Positions 48,884 through 61,900 of a stretch of 64,000 nt of DNA are shown here, in pieces. Origin of the DNA: Panax quinquefolius (taxonomy: Eukaryota; Streptophyta; Magnoliopsida; Apiales; Araliaceae); contig CM035171.1 in NCBI GenBank assembly GCA_020205615.1, positions 119,044,893 to 119,108,892 of the forward strand, written 5' to 3'. The notes beneath the pieces were generated by a model that was not told the DNA's origin, did not search any database, and saw only the letters and a list, made by a program, of their open reading frames with translations. A program made the position numbers and the translations under genes. The first letter of the stretch is position 1, and each line of letters starts with the position of its first letter.

Positions 48884-51800
48884 ATGGCGAAATTCATTTC
48901 TTCTCCTCCGATCTCATCTTCCGGCGTTGAAGCTGATAGTGACAGTTTCGATGACATATGCAGTATATGTCTTGAGCCTTTCAACCTCACTCAAGATCCT
49001 CCGACTGTATTTTTCTCCTTTCCTCTCACTCTATACATATATCCATTGAATGCAATAAGTTTGAGTAATGAGTACGCGAAGTTATGATTAGAAACTTTTG
49101 CATTTTTAAGGTCTTTTTGTCAGTATCATAGAACAAATTGGGGGGAAATGGAGTTATCTCAGCCGTCTTTATGAACTTTAAGCACTTTAAAGAGTTTGTA
49201 GCAGTCATATTTGCGATGAGTCTTGGACATGTAGTTTTTTAGGATTAGTGTTGAATTCGCGAAACACAGCACATGCCTTTAATCTAGAACTGAGCCAAAG
49301 TAGTCTAATTTTGAACTGAAGCCAGTTTAAAATCCGATTTTGGGGTGTGAATTCCTTTCGTCGAAATTCAGTGTTTTGTAATTTATGATATCTAGTAATA
49401 GAGGGGAGGTTATTCTAGCCCAAATGTCTTTACGTATAGGAAACTCTAGTTATTTATGTTCTTTAAAAAAATACTATAAATGATAAGTTAGCTACCAAAA
49501 AACAAGAAGAAATATGGAAACTCAATTTCTGGTAATATTTTTTGGAGCATATGGAAAACTTAACTAAATAGAAAGAATTTTGTATGTACCTATGAAAATA
49601 TTTATCGAATTATTTGAATACTGTATTACCTATATTTACTTTCACATGAACCATGCATAATACTCCTATGTGATTTTTGAGTTGCATTTTTAAAGCTCAA
49701 GAATAACTTGCTCAGTATGTTATGTGCACCTAATTATGAAAAAAAAAACCTAAAAAAAGGGAGAAATAATATAAATAGAAAGGTGAAAGAAGGGGGTCCA
49801 CATTGGCAACATTTTGGTGTTTGAGGGATCTTTTTATGTAATATATATTAGATTGTTGATTTCTCATCTATCATGTGATAAGTGTGATGAATTTAGCTGA
49901 TTTTTTTGATATGATCTCTCATTGTCCAATTAGTCCTTTTAGACATTTAATTTCTTGTGTTGGCTTAGCATCAGAAATCAACTGTGAACTTTACTTCCTG
50001 ATAGAGTTGATCTATTTTATACAATGATGTTTTAGCATTGGAAATCAAATGTGCACTTTGATCGCAAAGAGAGTATAATATTTTGATACCATGATGCATA
50101 GTTTATATAATGCATGTTTGTCTACTATCTTTCTGTGGTACATTGGAGTGAGTGCCGATTATTTACCATTTCCCCTTCTTCCATTTAAAGTCATCTTCTT
50201 TGGCACAATATTTTTTCCATGTTCAAAAAGATATTATACGACTTAAACAAAAAAAGTTCACCAATTCGATATTCTCGTGATTTTAATTGCATCTAGCCTT
50301 ACCTTTTTCTGTTACATATAAATTCCACGGTATATAACTCGCTCATGTTGCATGATAGATGATTACTGCATTTTGGTGCAATATTAGAATTATTCTCAAG
50401 TAGTCATGTTAGGATTAAAATTTTGATTCTATATTTTCTCAGGTGACCAACTGCAAGCATGAGTATCATCTCCAGTGCATTCTTGAATGGTAGGCTATGT
50501 AGTTGTTATTACCGTCCTTGCATACTGGGGTGCTGCAAATCTATATAGTGGGTTGCTATTTTACATGAAAATTATAAATTTTCAGGTCACAAAGAAGCAA
50601 AGAATGCCCAATATGCTGGCAGTTTCTTGCCTTGAAGGAGCCTGCCAGGTAGATATTTCCCTGTATTATATTCACACACACTCGATGCTTTTCAAATCAA
50701 TCATGTCCTCTTAGAGTGGGTGGATTTTGAGCTTGAGCTCATTATCTAATTATAGCATACCATTTTCTATTTATTATTTTTTGTTTGATCTTTTCAAAAT
50801 TTTAATCTGTAGCCAAGAACTTCTAGCAGCAGTGCTGAATGAGAGGAGCTTGAGGTCAAGAATCAAGGTTCACCATATTTACGAGGATCATGAGATAAAC
50901 CGTGTGGTATATGTCCTCCAACTAAAAAGTGAGGTTGCTTACAAAAAAATTCGGTTCCTAAAAGTATTCTGAGTCAAAATGCAATGTTTCAGGATGCTCC
51001 TTATGAGGATGTTTCTGAATTTGATGAGCGTATTATGCGGAACTTTGCTGCCGCTGCAAGCAGAATCCGCTCTGTAAACAGAAGAGAAAGGCAGAGATCT
51101 TCAGGAGTTGGTCCTTCACAAGTTCATCTTTCCTCACTAGAAGAGTTCCAAGTATCAGGTTACGAGCCATCAGAAGTCAATTCGGCAACATCTGGTATCA
51201 TTGATCAAACCCCAGCAAGTTTGTTTCCATCTGTTGGAATTTTTTTCTCGAATCCTAGTGGCACTAGAGATAGTCCAGTTAATCCCAGGTATCTGCCTCA
51301 GGTCCTCAGCTGTTATCTCTTATATTAAGATATATTTATGAATATGTATATTTTACCTATGGTTGATATTCTAACACTCCACTTCTTAAGTTGTTTTTTT
51401 AGTCTTGTAATTACCAAGTGATATTGTGGATAGACCAATATTTTTCATGATAGCTGCCACTGGCGAAGCCAGGATTTTGATCCAATGGGGTCAAAATATT
51501 GTGGTCCTATAAATAATTTGGCAGGGGGTGCACCAAGCCAATTTTTAAAGATAATTTTGTGTTTTCCGACCGGTTGCATATGTAAAACATGTATTTGGTT
51601 ACAATATTGTTAATATAACAAGTAATAACATTATATATATACACCTCTTATTGACCCCTAATACTCCTTTCTAATCACAAATTTGTTAATAAATATTTAA
51701 ATTCCTTATGCTATGAAAATAATCTAAATTAGATTATTATTTATTTTAAAAATATTAGAGGAAGATACAAACATAAAGGAGTAGAAGTAATATGGAATTG

Positions 51801-54174
51801 AGAAAGTTATAAAAATTTCAATTTGACCCCATATATTAAAAATTCTATAAAATTTCAGTGGAGTCAATTTGTTCATTATACTTAAATTTCTTATATATCA
51901 TAATTTTTTTTTTTCCAGTGGGGTCAATTGACCCCACAAGTTCCAACGTGGCTTCGCCACTGATAGCTACGTGAGTTGCATAATGATTGTATGCATGTCT
52001 GTTTCTGTATTTTGTGTTTTCTTTCTTGCATCCAGCACCTAAGTGTTTGATTTGTCTTTGTTTAATGCTCTTTCTAGCCAGCTATCACCTGAGAGTCCTC
52101 AAAGGTCAAACTCATCAGAGTTGCTCACTTTTCTAGAGTCTATTAAATCTAAATTTTCTGCTGTCTCAGCCAGGTATTACAGGTTTAATTTGTTTTTCCT
52201 TTGGAATAGATTTATGTTGTGTTGAGATGTAGTGTTATCTATGCAGGTATAAAGATTCAATCTCAAAAAGTACACGTGGTTTTAAAGAAAAATTGCTTGC
52301 TCACAATAGTTCAGTTAAGGATCTCAGCAGAGAAGTTCATCGCGAGATGAGCGCAGGTATAGCTGGTGTTGCTAAAATGATTGAACGCCTAGATCTTGCC
52401 GCGAAAAGAACAAGAGTTTCTGCTCCTTCATCAAGTTATGATGGAGGGACCTCAAACTCCTTGTATAAAGGCAAGGGCGTGGTTCTCTCTAATCATGAAA
52501 CTACGAGGGAAAGTGCACATGACATGAGTTCACATCTACCCCATGGCCAACAAGCCTTTTCTGTTCTGCAGGTTTGTGAAATTTAATTTCATCATACTCT
52601 CGGAAGTTTAATATGCTTGAATTCTCTGACAAATCATGAGTTAAGTTTGGTGATATGATACTTATGAAAAAAGAAGAAGAGTTTAATTTTGTGTTTTGCC
52701 CTTCACTTTACAATTTTTCTTCTTCCTGGGCTTCTTTCTTTTCTTCCCATTGTTTTTACTTGAATACGTCCTCATTAGGCCATTAGAACTAGTATGGACT
52801 GCTGCATTTTTTAGTTAAGACTGTATATTGCATGCCTGAAGACCGAATAAAATTCTAATGTGGTTACTGCAGAGCTACTTTGGAAAGCATCAAGAAAGAA
52901 ACAAAGTAATAATTAGAAGGAAAGCTTGAGCAATAATTCATAGTTCATGTGGAAAGCATCATTAGGAATCTGAATGCTGTTCCAACTACTTCCTAGTACT
53001 TGTATTTTTTTTGAATTGAGCTTAAAATCATAAGATGAGTGTGTGAATAGGAAGGAACAAAATGAGAATTTGGCTTGAGCAGAAAGATCGAGATTCTTTG
53101 AGCTCCTACCAAAACTATGGTAGTCATTGAGATGACTTATATCCAGTGCTGAAAATCTCATATTTACCACAATTTTTCTCTCATTTGTTTTATGTTTTGT
53201 ATGGGGTGAGGTTGGACTTGGGGCCTGTGTTCTGAGCTAAGAAGTTTAATGATTAGATTATACAAGCTGAGGCAACTTAGCTGTGGGAAGGTAAAGCAGC
53301 TTGGGGTAGCTAACAAGGGAAAATGGGGAATGTTGTGTATTGGATGATAAAGTTTCCCCAAAATCAGTATAATTTTATTTAAGAACCACAATATACCATC
53401 TTATTAACCAGCAGTGCGGTTGATCAACAAGCTTGGCTCATTTGGAGCTCCTGGAGATGCTATTACTTGGCCTGGCATCTGGAGTTTTGGTGCCAACTGA
53501 AACACATTCATATATGGTTACTTGATGTACATTTATATTTGAGGGTTACCGCAACTAATATAGCTGTTTCCCTTAATATTCTTCCAATGGGAAAAGCATA
53601 TAACTATAGCTCATTGTGGTCAGTGTGGTCTGATTGGAGATTGTATAACAAAAGAAAGCAGTAAATTGTGATGTAAGATCTGCAAAGAACTCTGAAGACA
53701 TTGTTTACTGTTTTATGCATTTGTACAATTTTTTGCAGAGGCTTTCTATAGGATGAGAACATCCATAGGTTAGGGGGGAATGACAGAGATTCTAAGTGGC
53801 TAATCCGAAAATCTAGTAAAAGCTAAAACAGGTGCTAACATGAGACCCTAGGGCATATTTTGCGGTGTAGAGTTTGGATGGTGTGTTTGAAGGGTTCCAC
53901 AAGGCAAAATCTTAAAGTTTTTGTTAAGCTTTTATTGAGGTATCTAAAACCACAAGCTTTGATCGAATCCTCAGTGGCTCGTCCTAGATGACCATCTCCA
54001 TTCACCCAGTAGGCAAAATGTTAAAATTTTCTAACACAATTAGCGAGTGCTTCAGCCCTCTTGGTGCATAAACATACCTTTATATAGTTTATATCTAAAC
54101 GTGGACGTAGTTTATGTTTTGAGTTTGCTAATGTTACCTTACTTTTTTTTGTTCTCCTTCAGAGTGGAAATTGA
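48884..54174 (+). CDS. RHF1A: RING-H2 E3 ubiquitin ligase, RHF1A type
   Basis: Exons: 48884-49006, 50443-50489, 50586-50648, 50813-50903, 50993-51288, 52078-52173, 52247-52571, then a terminal exon. With 54163-54174 the protein is 350 aa; with the alternative 52873-52929 it is 365 aa. The start MAKFISSPPISSSG is the first ATG before the RING. The RING-H2 finger is complete across exons 1-3: CSICLEPF, CKHEYHLQC and SKECPICWQ. Family-specific blocks follow: ASQELLAAV, the Ser-rich middle, KSKFSAVSARYKDSISKSTRGFKEKLL split across exons 6 and 7, and REMSAGIAGVAKMIERLD. QRSKECPICWQ points to RHF1A, not RHF2A. In Arabidopsis RHF1a/RHF2a ubiquitylate the CDK inhibitor KRP6 during gametogenesis. A hAT MITE sits in intron 5. 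Confidence 0.9.
51458..51962. mobile_element. hAT-type MITE in intron 5 of the RHF1A gene
   Basis: The termini CACTGGCGAAGCCA and TGGCTTCGCCACTG differ by one base as inverted repeats. They are flanked by ATAGCTGC (51,450-51,457) and ATAGCTAC (51,963-51,970), an 8-bp target duplication with one mismatch. The 505-bp element contains repeated GGGGTCAA / TTGACCCC motifs and no transposase. It is distinct from the hAT MITE in the MAPKKK gene. Confidence 0.88.
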
Positions 54175-54599
54175 TGCTCAACATTGTGGTGTGGATATGG
54201 GGAAGGAAGTTTAATTGTGTTCATCTGCACTACTAAAGGTCATTCATGCAAGTGACGTTACTGAGGAAATCTATCTGCCGTCACTTTGACGGATGATTGG
54301 TTTGCGTCCTGCAGTACTTCTATTAGCAACAAATGACTACTTGAAATTGGTATAAACTAATTAGATGATCTCCCGAGTGTGTGTAGGTCTGAGTATCATT
54401 CCCTCAAAGAGTATAAAGTTTTATTTGTATTTGACTCAACAGATTATGACCAAAACTATAGGGTGAAAGAGGTGGACGGCATAGAGAAATCCTTCACTTC
54501 TATTCTTCCCAGCTCTGTTTAATCTACTAACTTGAATTATATGGTCTTTACTAAATGCATTATAGACTCCATTAATTACTTGGGCTTTCAAAAATGTTA

Positions 54600-56049
54600 G
54601 GTTTGCGTATCATTTTCAAACAGGGACGGTATGGGTTAAATGCTTTTTCAGTCATTATACTATAGGTGACTTACAGATGGATAATTCAATTTTTTTTTTT
54701 ACAATAACTCAATCATCTTTTTATTTTCTAACAAAAATAAAAAAACCGTTAAACAAGTTTGATCATTAACGAAAAGTACACGCCAAGAAATTTGAATAAT
54801 TCTGACATATGTTGATGTGACACCTTTGTGTGATGTGGCAAATGAAGAAAATGAAAAAAATATTTTGAAATATAATAAAAAAATATAAATTAAAAATATT
54901 TTAAAATTAATTTTTTTTTCAAATTTGGACATTAAATAAAAAATGCGGTTTTTTTTTATAAAAATAAAATAAAAAAGGCATTTTTTTAATAAAAATAAAA
55001 TAAAAATGCTTTTTTTTTATAAAAAAAAGCGCAGTTTTTTTTATATAAAAATAAAATAAAAAGCAAAACTTTTTTATAAAAAAACCGCAGTTTTTTTTTA
55101 AAAAAATAAAATAAAAAGCTCAGTTTTTTCATATAAAATAAAATATAAAATGCAGTTTTTTTAATAAAAATAAAATAAAAACGCCATTTTTTTTATAAAA
55201 TAAAATAAAAATGCAGTTTTTTTATAAAAATAAAATAAAAAGTGCAGTTTTTTTAATAAAAATAAAATAAAAAAAAAGTTTTTTTATAAAATAAAATAAA
55301 AAACGTGTTTTTTAACAAAAATAAAATAAAAAAGCGCTTTTTTTTTTTTAAAAAAGCGCAGTTTTTTTTAATAAAAATAAAATTTTAAAAACATTTTTTT
55401 TATAAAAAAAACGGTGTTTTTTTAACAAAAATAAAATAAAAATCGCTGTGTTTTTTATAAAAAAAACACATTTTTTTATAAAAATAAAATAAAAACACAA
55501 ATTTGGTTTTTTATAAAAACAACGCTCTCTGTCTCTCCTTCTCCGTCACAACAACGCGTTTGATTCAATTATAAATTTAATGTCCGAATTTGAAAAGATT
55601 TTTTATTTTATTTTTATAAAAAAAAACATATTCTTAAAATTCATACATCTTTCAAATTCAACTCTTTTTGTGTAAAGAAAATATTATTTTCTATCAATTT
55701 TAATAGACTGTTAGTCTTTCAACGGAAAGAAAAATATAAAAAACTTTATTACTTTTTAGTTTAAGTTTTGTCAAATATGTTTGACCAAAAAAAATCTTTT
55801 TATAATTTCTACAAATTTTTTTATTTCATAAACATAATAATTTAACAAAAAAAAAATAAAGTGGTAATCCAAATTTAAAAATTATGTGTATGGATTTTCT
55901 GTTCGTCTATAAATCGTTATATTTACGCAAACAAGGAGGCACTAATATGTTGATTGCTCACTTGTGAGTTATGAAGTTGCTGTATATTACCCAAAAACAG
56001 AAGAAAGAAATGAAAATGGCTGTTGTTGAGATATTAATCGAATATAGTC
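54600..56049. other. Intergenic between RHF1A and the tandem-kinase locus
   Basis: Contains the AT-rich minisatellite at 54,930-55,510. No gene is recognised. The short minus-strand open stretch near 54,700-54,930 is low-complexity. Confidence 0.6.
54930..55510. repeat. AT-rich minisatellite, about 30-45 bp units
   Basis: Around 15 degenerate units follow the pattern TTTTTTTATAAAAATAAAAT, then AAAAA, then a short GC-containing cap such as TGCAG, GCGCAG, CGCC or GTGCAG. The caps occur at regular spacing while the T-run length varies. No coding potential. Confidence 0.85.
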
Positions 56050-57038
56050 GTGTTCGATTGTGTTAATCGAATAAAACGGTTGAGTTCCATGTCCAAACAA
56101 GGAGGCTCAGAGTTTTGGACAGAAATTGAAATGCTTTCCAAGTTCCGACACTGCCACTTACTCTCTCTCATTGGTTACTGTGATGAATGGCATGAAATGA
56201 TCCTTGTTTATGAATATATGCCCCGTGGAACTCTCGCTGACCATCTGCACAGAAGTGGTAGAAAGGGTAATAACTCGCCTTTATCATGGGTTCAACGCCT
56301 AAGGATTTGCATTGGGGCTGCACGCGGTCTAGACTACCTTCACACTGGTACGAGCATTCAGCAAAGAGTGATACATCGCGATGTGAAGAGCACAAATATT
56401 CTGTTGGATGAGAATTTAGCAGCTAAGATAGCAGACTTCGGACTGTCCAAAATTGGCCCAGCAAATAAGGCATGTACCTATGTTAGCACCAATGTTAGGC
56501 ACATTTGGGTATATTGATCCAGAGTATTTCTCGACTCACAGACTGACGAGGAAATCTGATGTGTATGCCTTTGGTGTGGTGCTATTTGAAGTTTTGTGTG
56601 GAAGAAGAGCAGTGGATTTAAGTCTCGATGAAAAGCAATGGGGTTTAGTTGGATGGGCACAAAACTGTATCAAAGAGGGAAGAGTAGATCAGATAATTGA
56701 TTCTAGTCTGAATATGCAAATTTTGCCAAATTCTTTATTGGCATTTGTAAAAATTGCAGACCAATGCTTACATAGTCGGCCCAAATACCGTCCTACAATG
56801 GCTGAAATTGTGGTCATTCTTGAGTTTGCATTGGCATTGCAAGAGAATACAAATTCTTCTCAAGTTGATGGGGCGATTACTAATTACCACCAGAATACAC
56901 ATTCTTCCACAGCAGAGGAGGTAATGTATGGTGGTTATTATAGGAATCAAATCAAGCCGTTTCAGATGAAGCATACTAGGATGACATTCACAAGGAAGAT
57001 CCGACAGTTTCTTGCAGCCCCAATTCGAGTGATATCTG
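56050..57038 (+). pseudogene. CrRLK1L-like kinase domain, 5'-truncated and frameshifted (first domain of a tandem-kinase locus)
   Basis: The frame opens at about VNRIKRLSSMSKQGG, so the Gly loop and everything N-terminal are missing. No upstream exon supplying them was found. It continues GSEFWTEIEMLSKFRH, LVYEYMPRGTLADHL, VIHRDVKSTNILLDE (HRD intact) and IADFGLSK (DFG intact). At about 56,496-56,498 the frame shifts: after TYVSTNV, two bases appear to be missing before GTFGYIDPEYF. The second frame then runs through KSDVYAFGVVLFEVLCGRRAVD and YRPTMAEIVVILEFAL to a tail, FTRKIRQFLAAPIRVISG, ending at a GTGAGT donor (57,039). The subfamily is that of FERONIA/HERK-like kinases. The donor joins in phase to the second kinase at 58,203. 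The frameshift could be a sequencing error. Confidence 0.8.
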
Positions 57039-58202
57039 GTGAGTGTGTATATATTTAGATGAGTACAAATCCATGACAAATATATTCTTGGGTTAGGTCG
57101 ATTGATCCAATCTAGTGGCAAAATCAGAAATTTTCTCAAGGACTCACTAAGTTATGTATTTACATGGTAATTCCTTCTTCCCCCCCCCCCCCGGGAGGGG
57201 GGAAGTCTTATATATATTATACATGTAAATATAATATATATAATATTTATCATTTTACTATTTGATATTATATATATATATATATGTTATATACTTTTGT
57301 CTATTATAAAATGTATTATATATTACTAAATATATTATATTATGTATATAATATCTTTTTTAATCTTTTCCCTAAAAGGGTTCACTTGACCACCTTATGG
57401 TACAAGTGGATCAACCCTTGATTTAATCAGTAAACTATTAGATCAGTGATATAAAAGACATCAAGATGGATATGGAATACGAGATAGTGGATATTAATTG
57501 ATTTCTAAGAACCTATTTGTTAAAAGGTCTATTGTTTAGGGATGTGTCAAGTCACCAGTATGCTTGCATGTCCACAAAAAAGCCACGGTACATCATTATT
57601 GACAAACCAAACAAAGTACAACTGTAGTAACAACATATTGGGGGACTTAAATGCAAGAGGGAAGAGTTGAACCCAAGACGGACACTATTAGAGAATGAGC
57701 CCAATAATGTATATCATGCTTCACATAAAACCAAGATTTTTTTTTACAAGTACCACAACACAAATAAGAATTACCCAATTAACATTTCCAACACCTTGGA
57801 AAGGTGTTGTTTGACCCCGTGATTTTTTAGCTGAGCTTTTCACAAAATTTTTGTTCCATCCAAGCTGATTCTTCTCTTTAATTTCTATCCATTAGACACC
57901 TAATTGTTATATAGTTTAGGGATACCCAGCTTTATCAACAATTTCCTCAGATTGTCACAACTGAGTTACAACTTACAACACCTCTAACTAAAGAGGCCTT
58001 TTCATGGATCTTTCTCACTAAGTTGATTTTTAAAAAATTATCGATGAATGAAGTGGATAAATTTCTGCAGGTGAATTTTCAGATGAATTCATCAATCTTA
58101 TTCTTATGTTCTCACTATTTATACTAGTGTTTCAGGTAGATTTCAGTAATTCAAGTTTTTTACCCCCCCCCTTTTTCTAAAGTTGTTCTTCTCTTATTTC
58201 AG
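57039..58202 (+). other. Intron joining the two kinase domains
   Basis: It starts GTGAGT at 57,039 and ends TTATTTCAG at 58,202. Phase is 1 on both sides, so G + TC restores a Val codon. It contains a (C)12-GGG run at 57,181-57,195, TA-rich sequence at 57,210-57,360 and a short (C)n at about 58,163. Confidence 0.6.
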
Positions 58203-58871
58203 TCCGTAGTAATGCAAAGCATTCAAGCTACAGAAAAGGCAACAATTACAGGGTTGATAACAGAGTTAGGCTGAACAACATTGGCGTTGTCCCAATGGCA
58301 AGGGAACGCATTGTGACTAGACATTTGAAAATGTTCACCTTAGTGGAATTGAGGTGCGCAACAAGAAACTTCAGTCCGGATATGCTATTGGGTAAGGGAG
58401 GCAATGGAAGGGTTTTCATGGGTTGGGTTAATGAGAAGACATTCGCCCCCTCAAGGGCAGGCCATGGAATGATCATTGCCATTAAAATATTCAATGGTTG
58501 TGAAGGACATAAAGATATGGAGGTATTTTGACTTCAAATTACTTGATTAAATTACTAAAGAGAGTTAAAATTAAACTTCATGATTGAAATTATTTCCTAG
58601 AGAAGATACAATGGTTGTGAAGGTCATAAAGATATGCAGGTATTTTGACTTCAAATTACTTATTATTAAAGAGAGTTAAAATTGAACTTCATGATTGAAA
58701 TACTTTCCTAGAGAAGATATAATTTTTGAATATATCCATTTTTTACTTTCTTACATGATTTTTATAAGAAAATATTATTAACATATTCATCTAAGAATTT
58801 TTGTATCACTTTTTTTTTTATAATTTCCATATGAATCTCGATTTTAAATCTGTTGTTAATTCAGTAATTGG

Positions 58872-58913
<42 letters not shown>

Positions 58914-61900
58914 GTGATTGGTATATATCTTAAATGATACGAACAAATGGCTTCTTGGTGTAATTCAATATATTGGAGTTGTACTGTATTCTTGAAATGT
59001 TATTTGGTGGAATTGGTTTAGAATTTATTATCTTTAAAAGTTATCTCCATAAAAAAGTTATCTAGACAAACTTGAATTGCTGATGTGCCACAAACTGTGT
59101 GTTTGAGAGAGAGGTTTGTTGCATATGAAAAGAATTAGGCATGGTCTTCTGTCATATGAAAAAATTCATCCAATATATGTTGTTGGGGGAGATAAATTAT
59201 GCGAAGAGAATACAATGTGGAAAATAAGAGAGAATATTCTTAGAGTGGTGCCTGTGACAAGGACATAAATTATGCGTCATGGAAATATGTGACGTTATTC
59301 AAATCTTACTTTAGAGTAGTTGATCTAATTGAGAGTTCTTTTCATTTTGTGGGTTAAGACGGAGGTGGATCTTTATGGGAAATTTCACCATCCCAATCTT
59401 GTTAAGCTTTTGGGTTTCTGTTCGGACTATCAGGAATTCATCCTTGTTTATGAACACATGCAAAATGGATGCTTGGAAAGATACATCTACAAAGGTGAGG
59501 ACTATTTTTATAACTCCACATAGTTTTAAATTAAATTAATAATGAAGAGCCCAACTCATTTTTTTAGAGTTTTTTGAATTTCTCTAAGCTTATATTTAGC
59601 TTAAAAAGGTGAAAAGCAAAATTTACTTGAAATGACTGTGATTTAAACATATAAGTTATGTATTTTGCAGATTACGCAGAACAACTTTCATGGGTTGTTT
59701 GGCTCAGAATATTGATAGGAGCAGCTCAATTTCTTGCTTTCCTCCATACTGCAGAGCAGCAAATCATTTGCACCTACTTTAAGCCCTGTAATATATTGCT
59801 GGATGGGGTACATTGAATGGTTTTGTTAATTTATTGTAATTAAATTTGAAGCCAATTTGGTCAGAGGCTAGTTTTTAGCTCTCTACAATATGCTTTCATC
59901 ATGTTTTGTAATTTATTTTTCAGGACTTTAATGCAAAAATTGTGGATTGTGGACTGGCAAGATTTGGTCCCGCAGATGGCGATACGCTCATAACATCGCC
60001 GCAGGTTCAGGGTACCAGTGGCTATTTATCTCCTGAATATGTGGAAGCTGGTCAGTTACCTTATTTTCCTCTTATCCTCCCCCACCCCAAATAACAGCCT
60101 GCTCACATATGATTAATTAGGTCAAATTTTCATACCTTAGAACCAAGCTAGTTGAGGTCTGAATGTAAGTTTTGACTGAGGGTGAGTTGCGTTTTTTATA
60201 ACCTTATGATACGCAATACGTATCTTACAATACGATAGGATACGTAAACCATTTGATACGTATTGTAGGGTGAATCGAAAATGACAGTATATCCTACGAT
60301 TCAATTACAATTCGAAACGATTCTTACGAAACGATACAATGCAATGCAAGATACTTTTTTAAGTTAAGCAACCAACTTGAAAAAGTTTTATGTAGAACTA
60401 AAAAAGTAAAAACAAAACTTTTAAGCCTCCTACCATTTCAAATGAAGAGGTTTTTTTAGTATAAACATATTCTATATCGCTTGATGAGCCTTTAATCACT
60501 TTTTAGAGATTTATATCTTCTTTAGAATGTCACTTTATTTTTCTCACGTCACTTTCTATAAGCAGATACATAAATTCCCATTTGTTAATTTGAATTATTC
60601 TCTTTTTTTTTATAGATAAAAGGTGAATCTGAATTTTTCGTTTTCTGTTGTTACTCTAAAATAAAATCTAATAAATCAATTTAGAGTATTTTGGCTACTG
60701 TCTAACTTTAAAATTTATTTTTAGTCTAATAATATTTACTTGATTAGTTTTATATATAGTCAAGCTAATATGCTTGATTGTCCAATAAATTGTGTGTTTT
60801 ATATGTTTATATATATTATCACATTTTTCATATCGTTTCCGTATAGTATGATACGATTCACGACATTTCGAAATGATGAAACACAATATGGGGGTGTTCG
60901 ATGCACGATATGATTTGACAACTATGATAACCACTTCCCATTATGTTAAGTCCGAGTATTGCTATGGTAACAAAACAGTTTTACAAAAAATAACTTGCAA
61001 AATAATATGGTGAAATGTAATCAATTAACGATGGACTTAGTGATAATAACCAACCGCGACTAAGCACATCATTTTATATTCATCTTTAGTAATCGTTCTT
61101 TAGTCACCAAAGTATTATTGGTTAAGTCTACACATGTGAAGCGTAATCAGTTAATGATCCACCATACATGGTAAGCCTAGTGATAATAACCAACCACATC
61201 ATTCTGTATCCATCTTTAGTAATTATTCTTTAGTCACCAAAGTATTATCGGGTTAAGTCTACACAGAAGGGAAGATAGGAAATTAGTTTGTTTCAGACCT
61301 ACTCATTGCTGATTTCTATTATAAGCATATTATAAAATAAAATTAGACCTTGATGAAAAAATATTCTCCAAATAATCCGGCACCAGCAGATTATCGAAAT
61401 CTTCTAAAGCTGGTAGCTATAAGCCTATACAGGCATGTTAGAAAGCTCATATTGGGGGGATTATTGTATGTATACTTAATCTTCTATGCTAGTACATTTG
61501 ATGTTAGAAACATAAAGGTATTATAACTTTCAAATCTGATCACCCAGTTTCTGTACAATTTAATCAGCCAAATCCTCTAGATATCCATTTGCTTGCTGTA
61601 GTAATTCATATATCATAGATTCATAGTATAATAAAGCATCCACAAAAAGACCTTTTGATCTCTTATACAACTGTTTTTGTTGGGACTCTGTTTAATGAAA
61701 CCCCACAAATGCTTAGACTGAAATTTAAGAACTGATGATATACATGCATTAGAGAACATATAAAGCTATCACTTGAACAGATAATCTACTTGAAATTTAT
61801 AGTTAAAATAACTTGATTATCACTTACTATATACTGCTCCTCCATTTTGAATTATAAGATCATTATTAACTTTCTAAATTAAAATTTACATGATTCATTT

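Noticed and set aside
57181..57195. Run of twelve C followed by GGG
   Set aside because: It could be a biological homopolymer, but such runs are frequent assembly or base-calling artefacts, and it lies in an intron.
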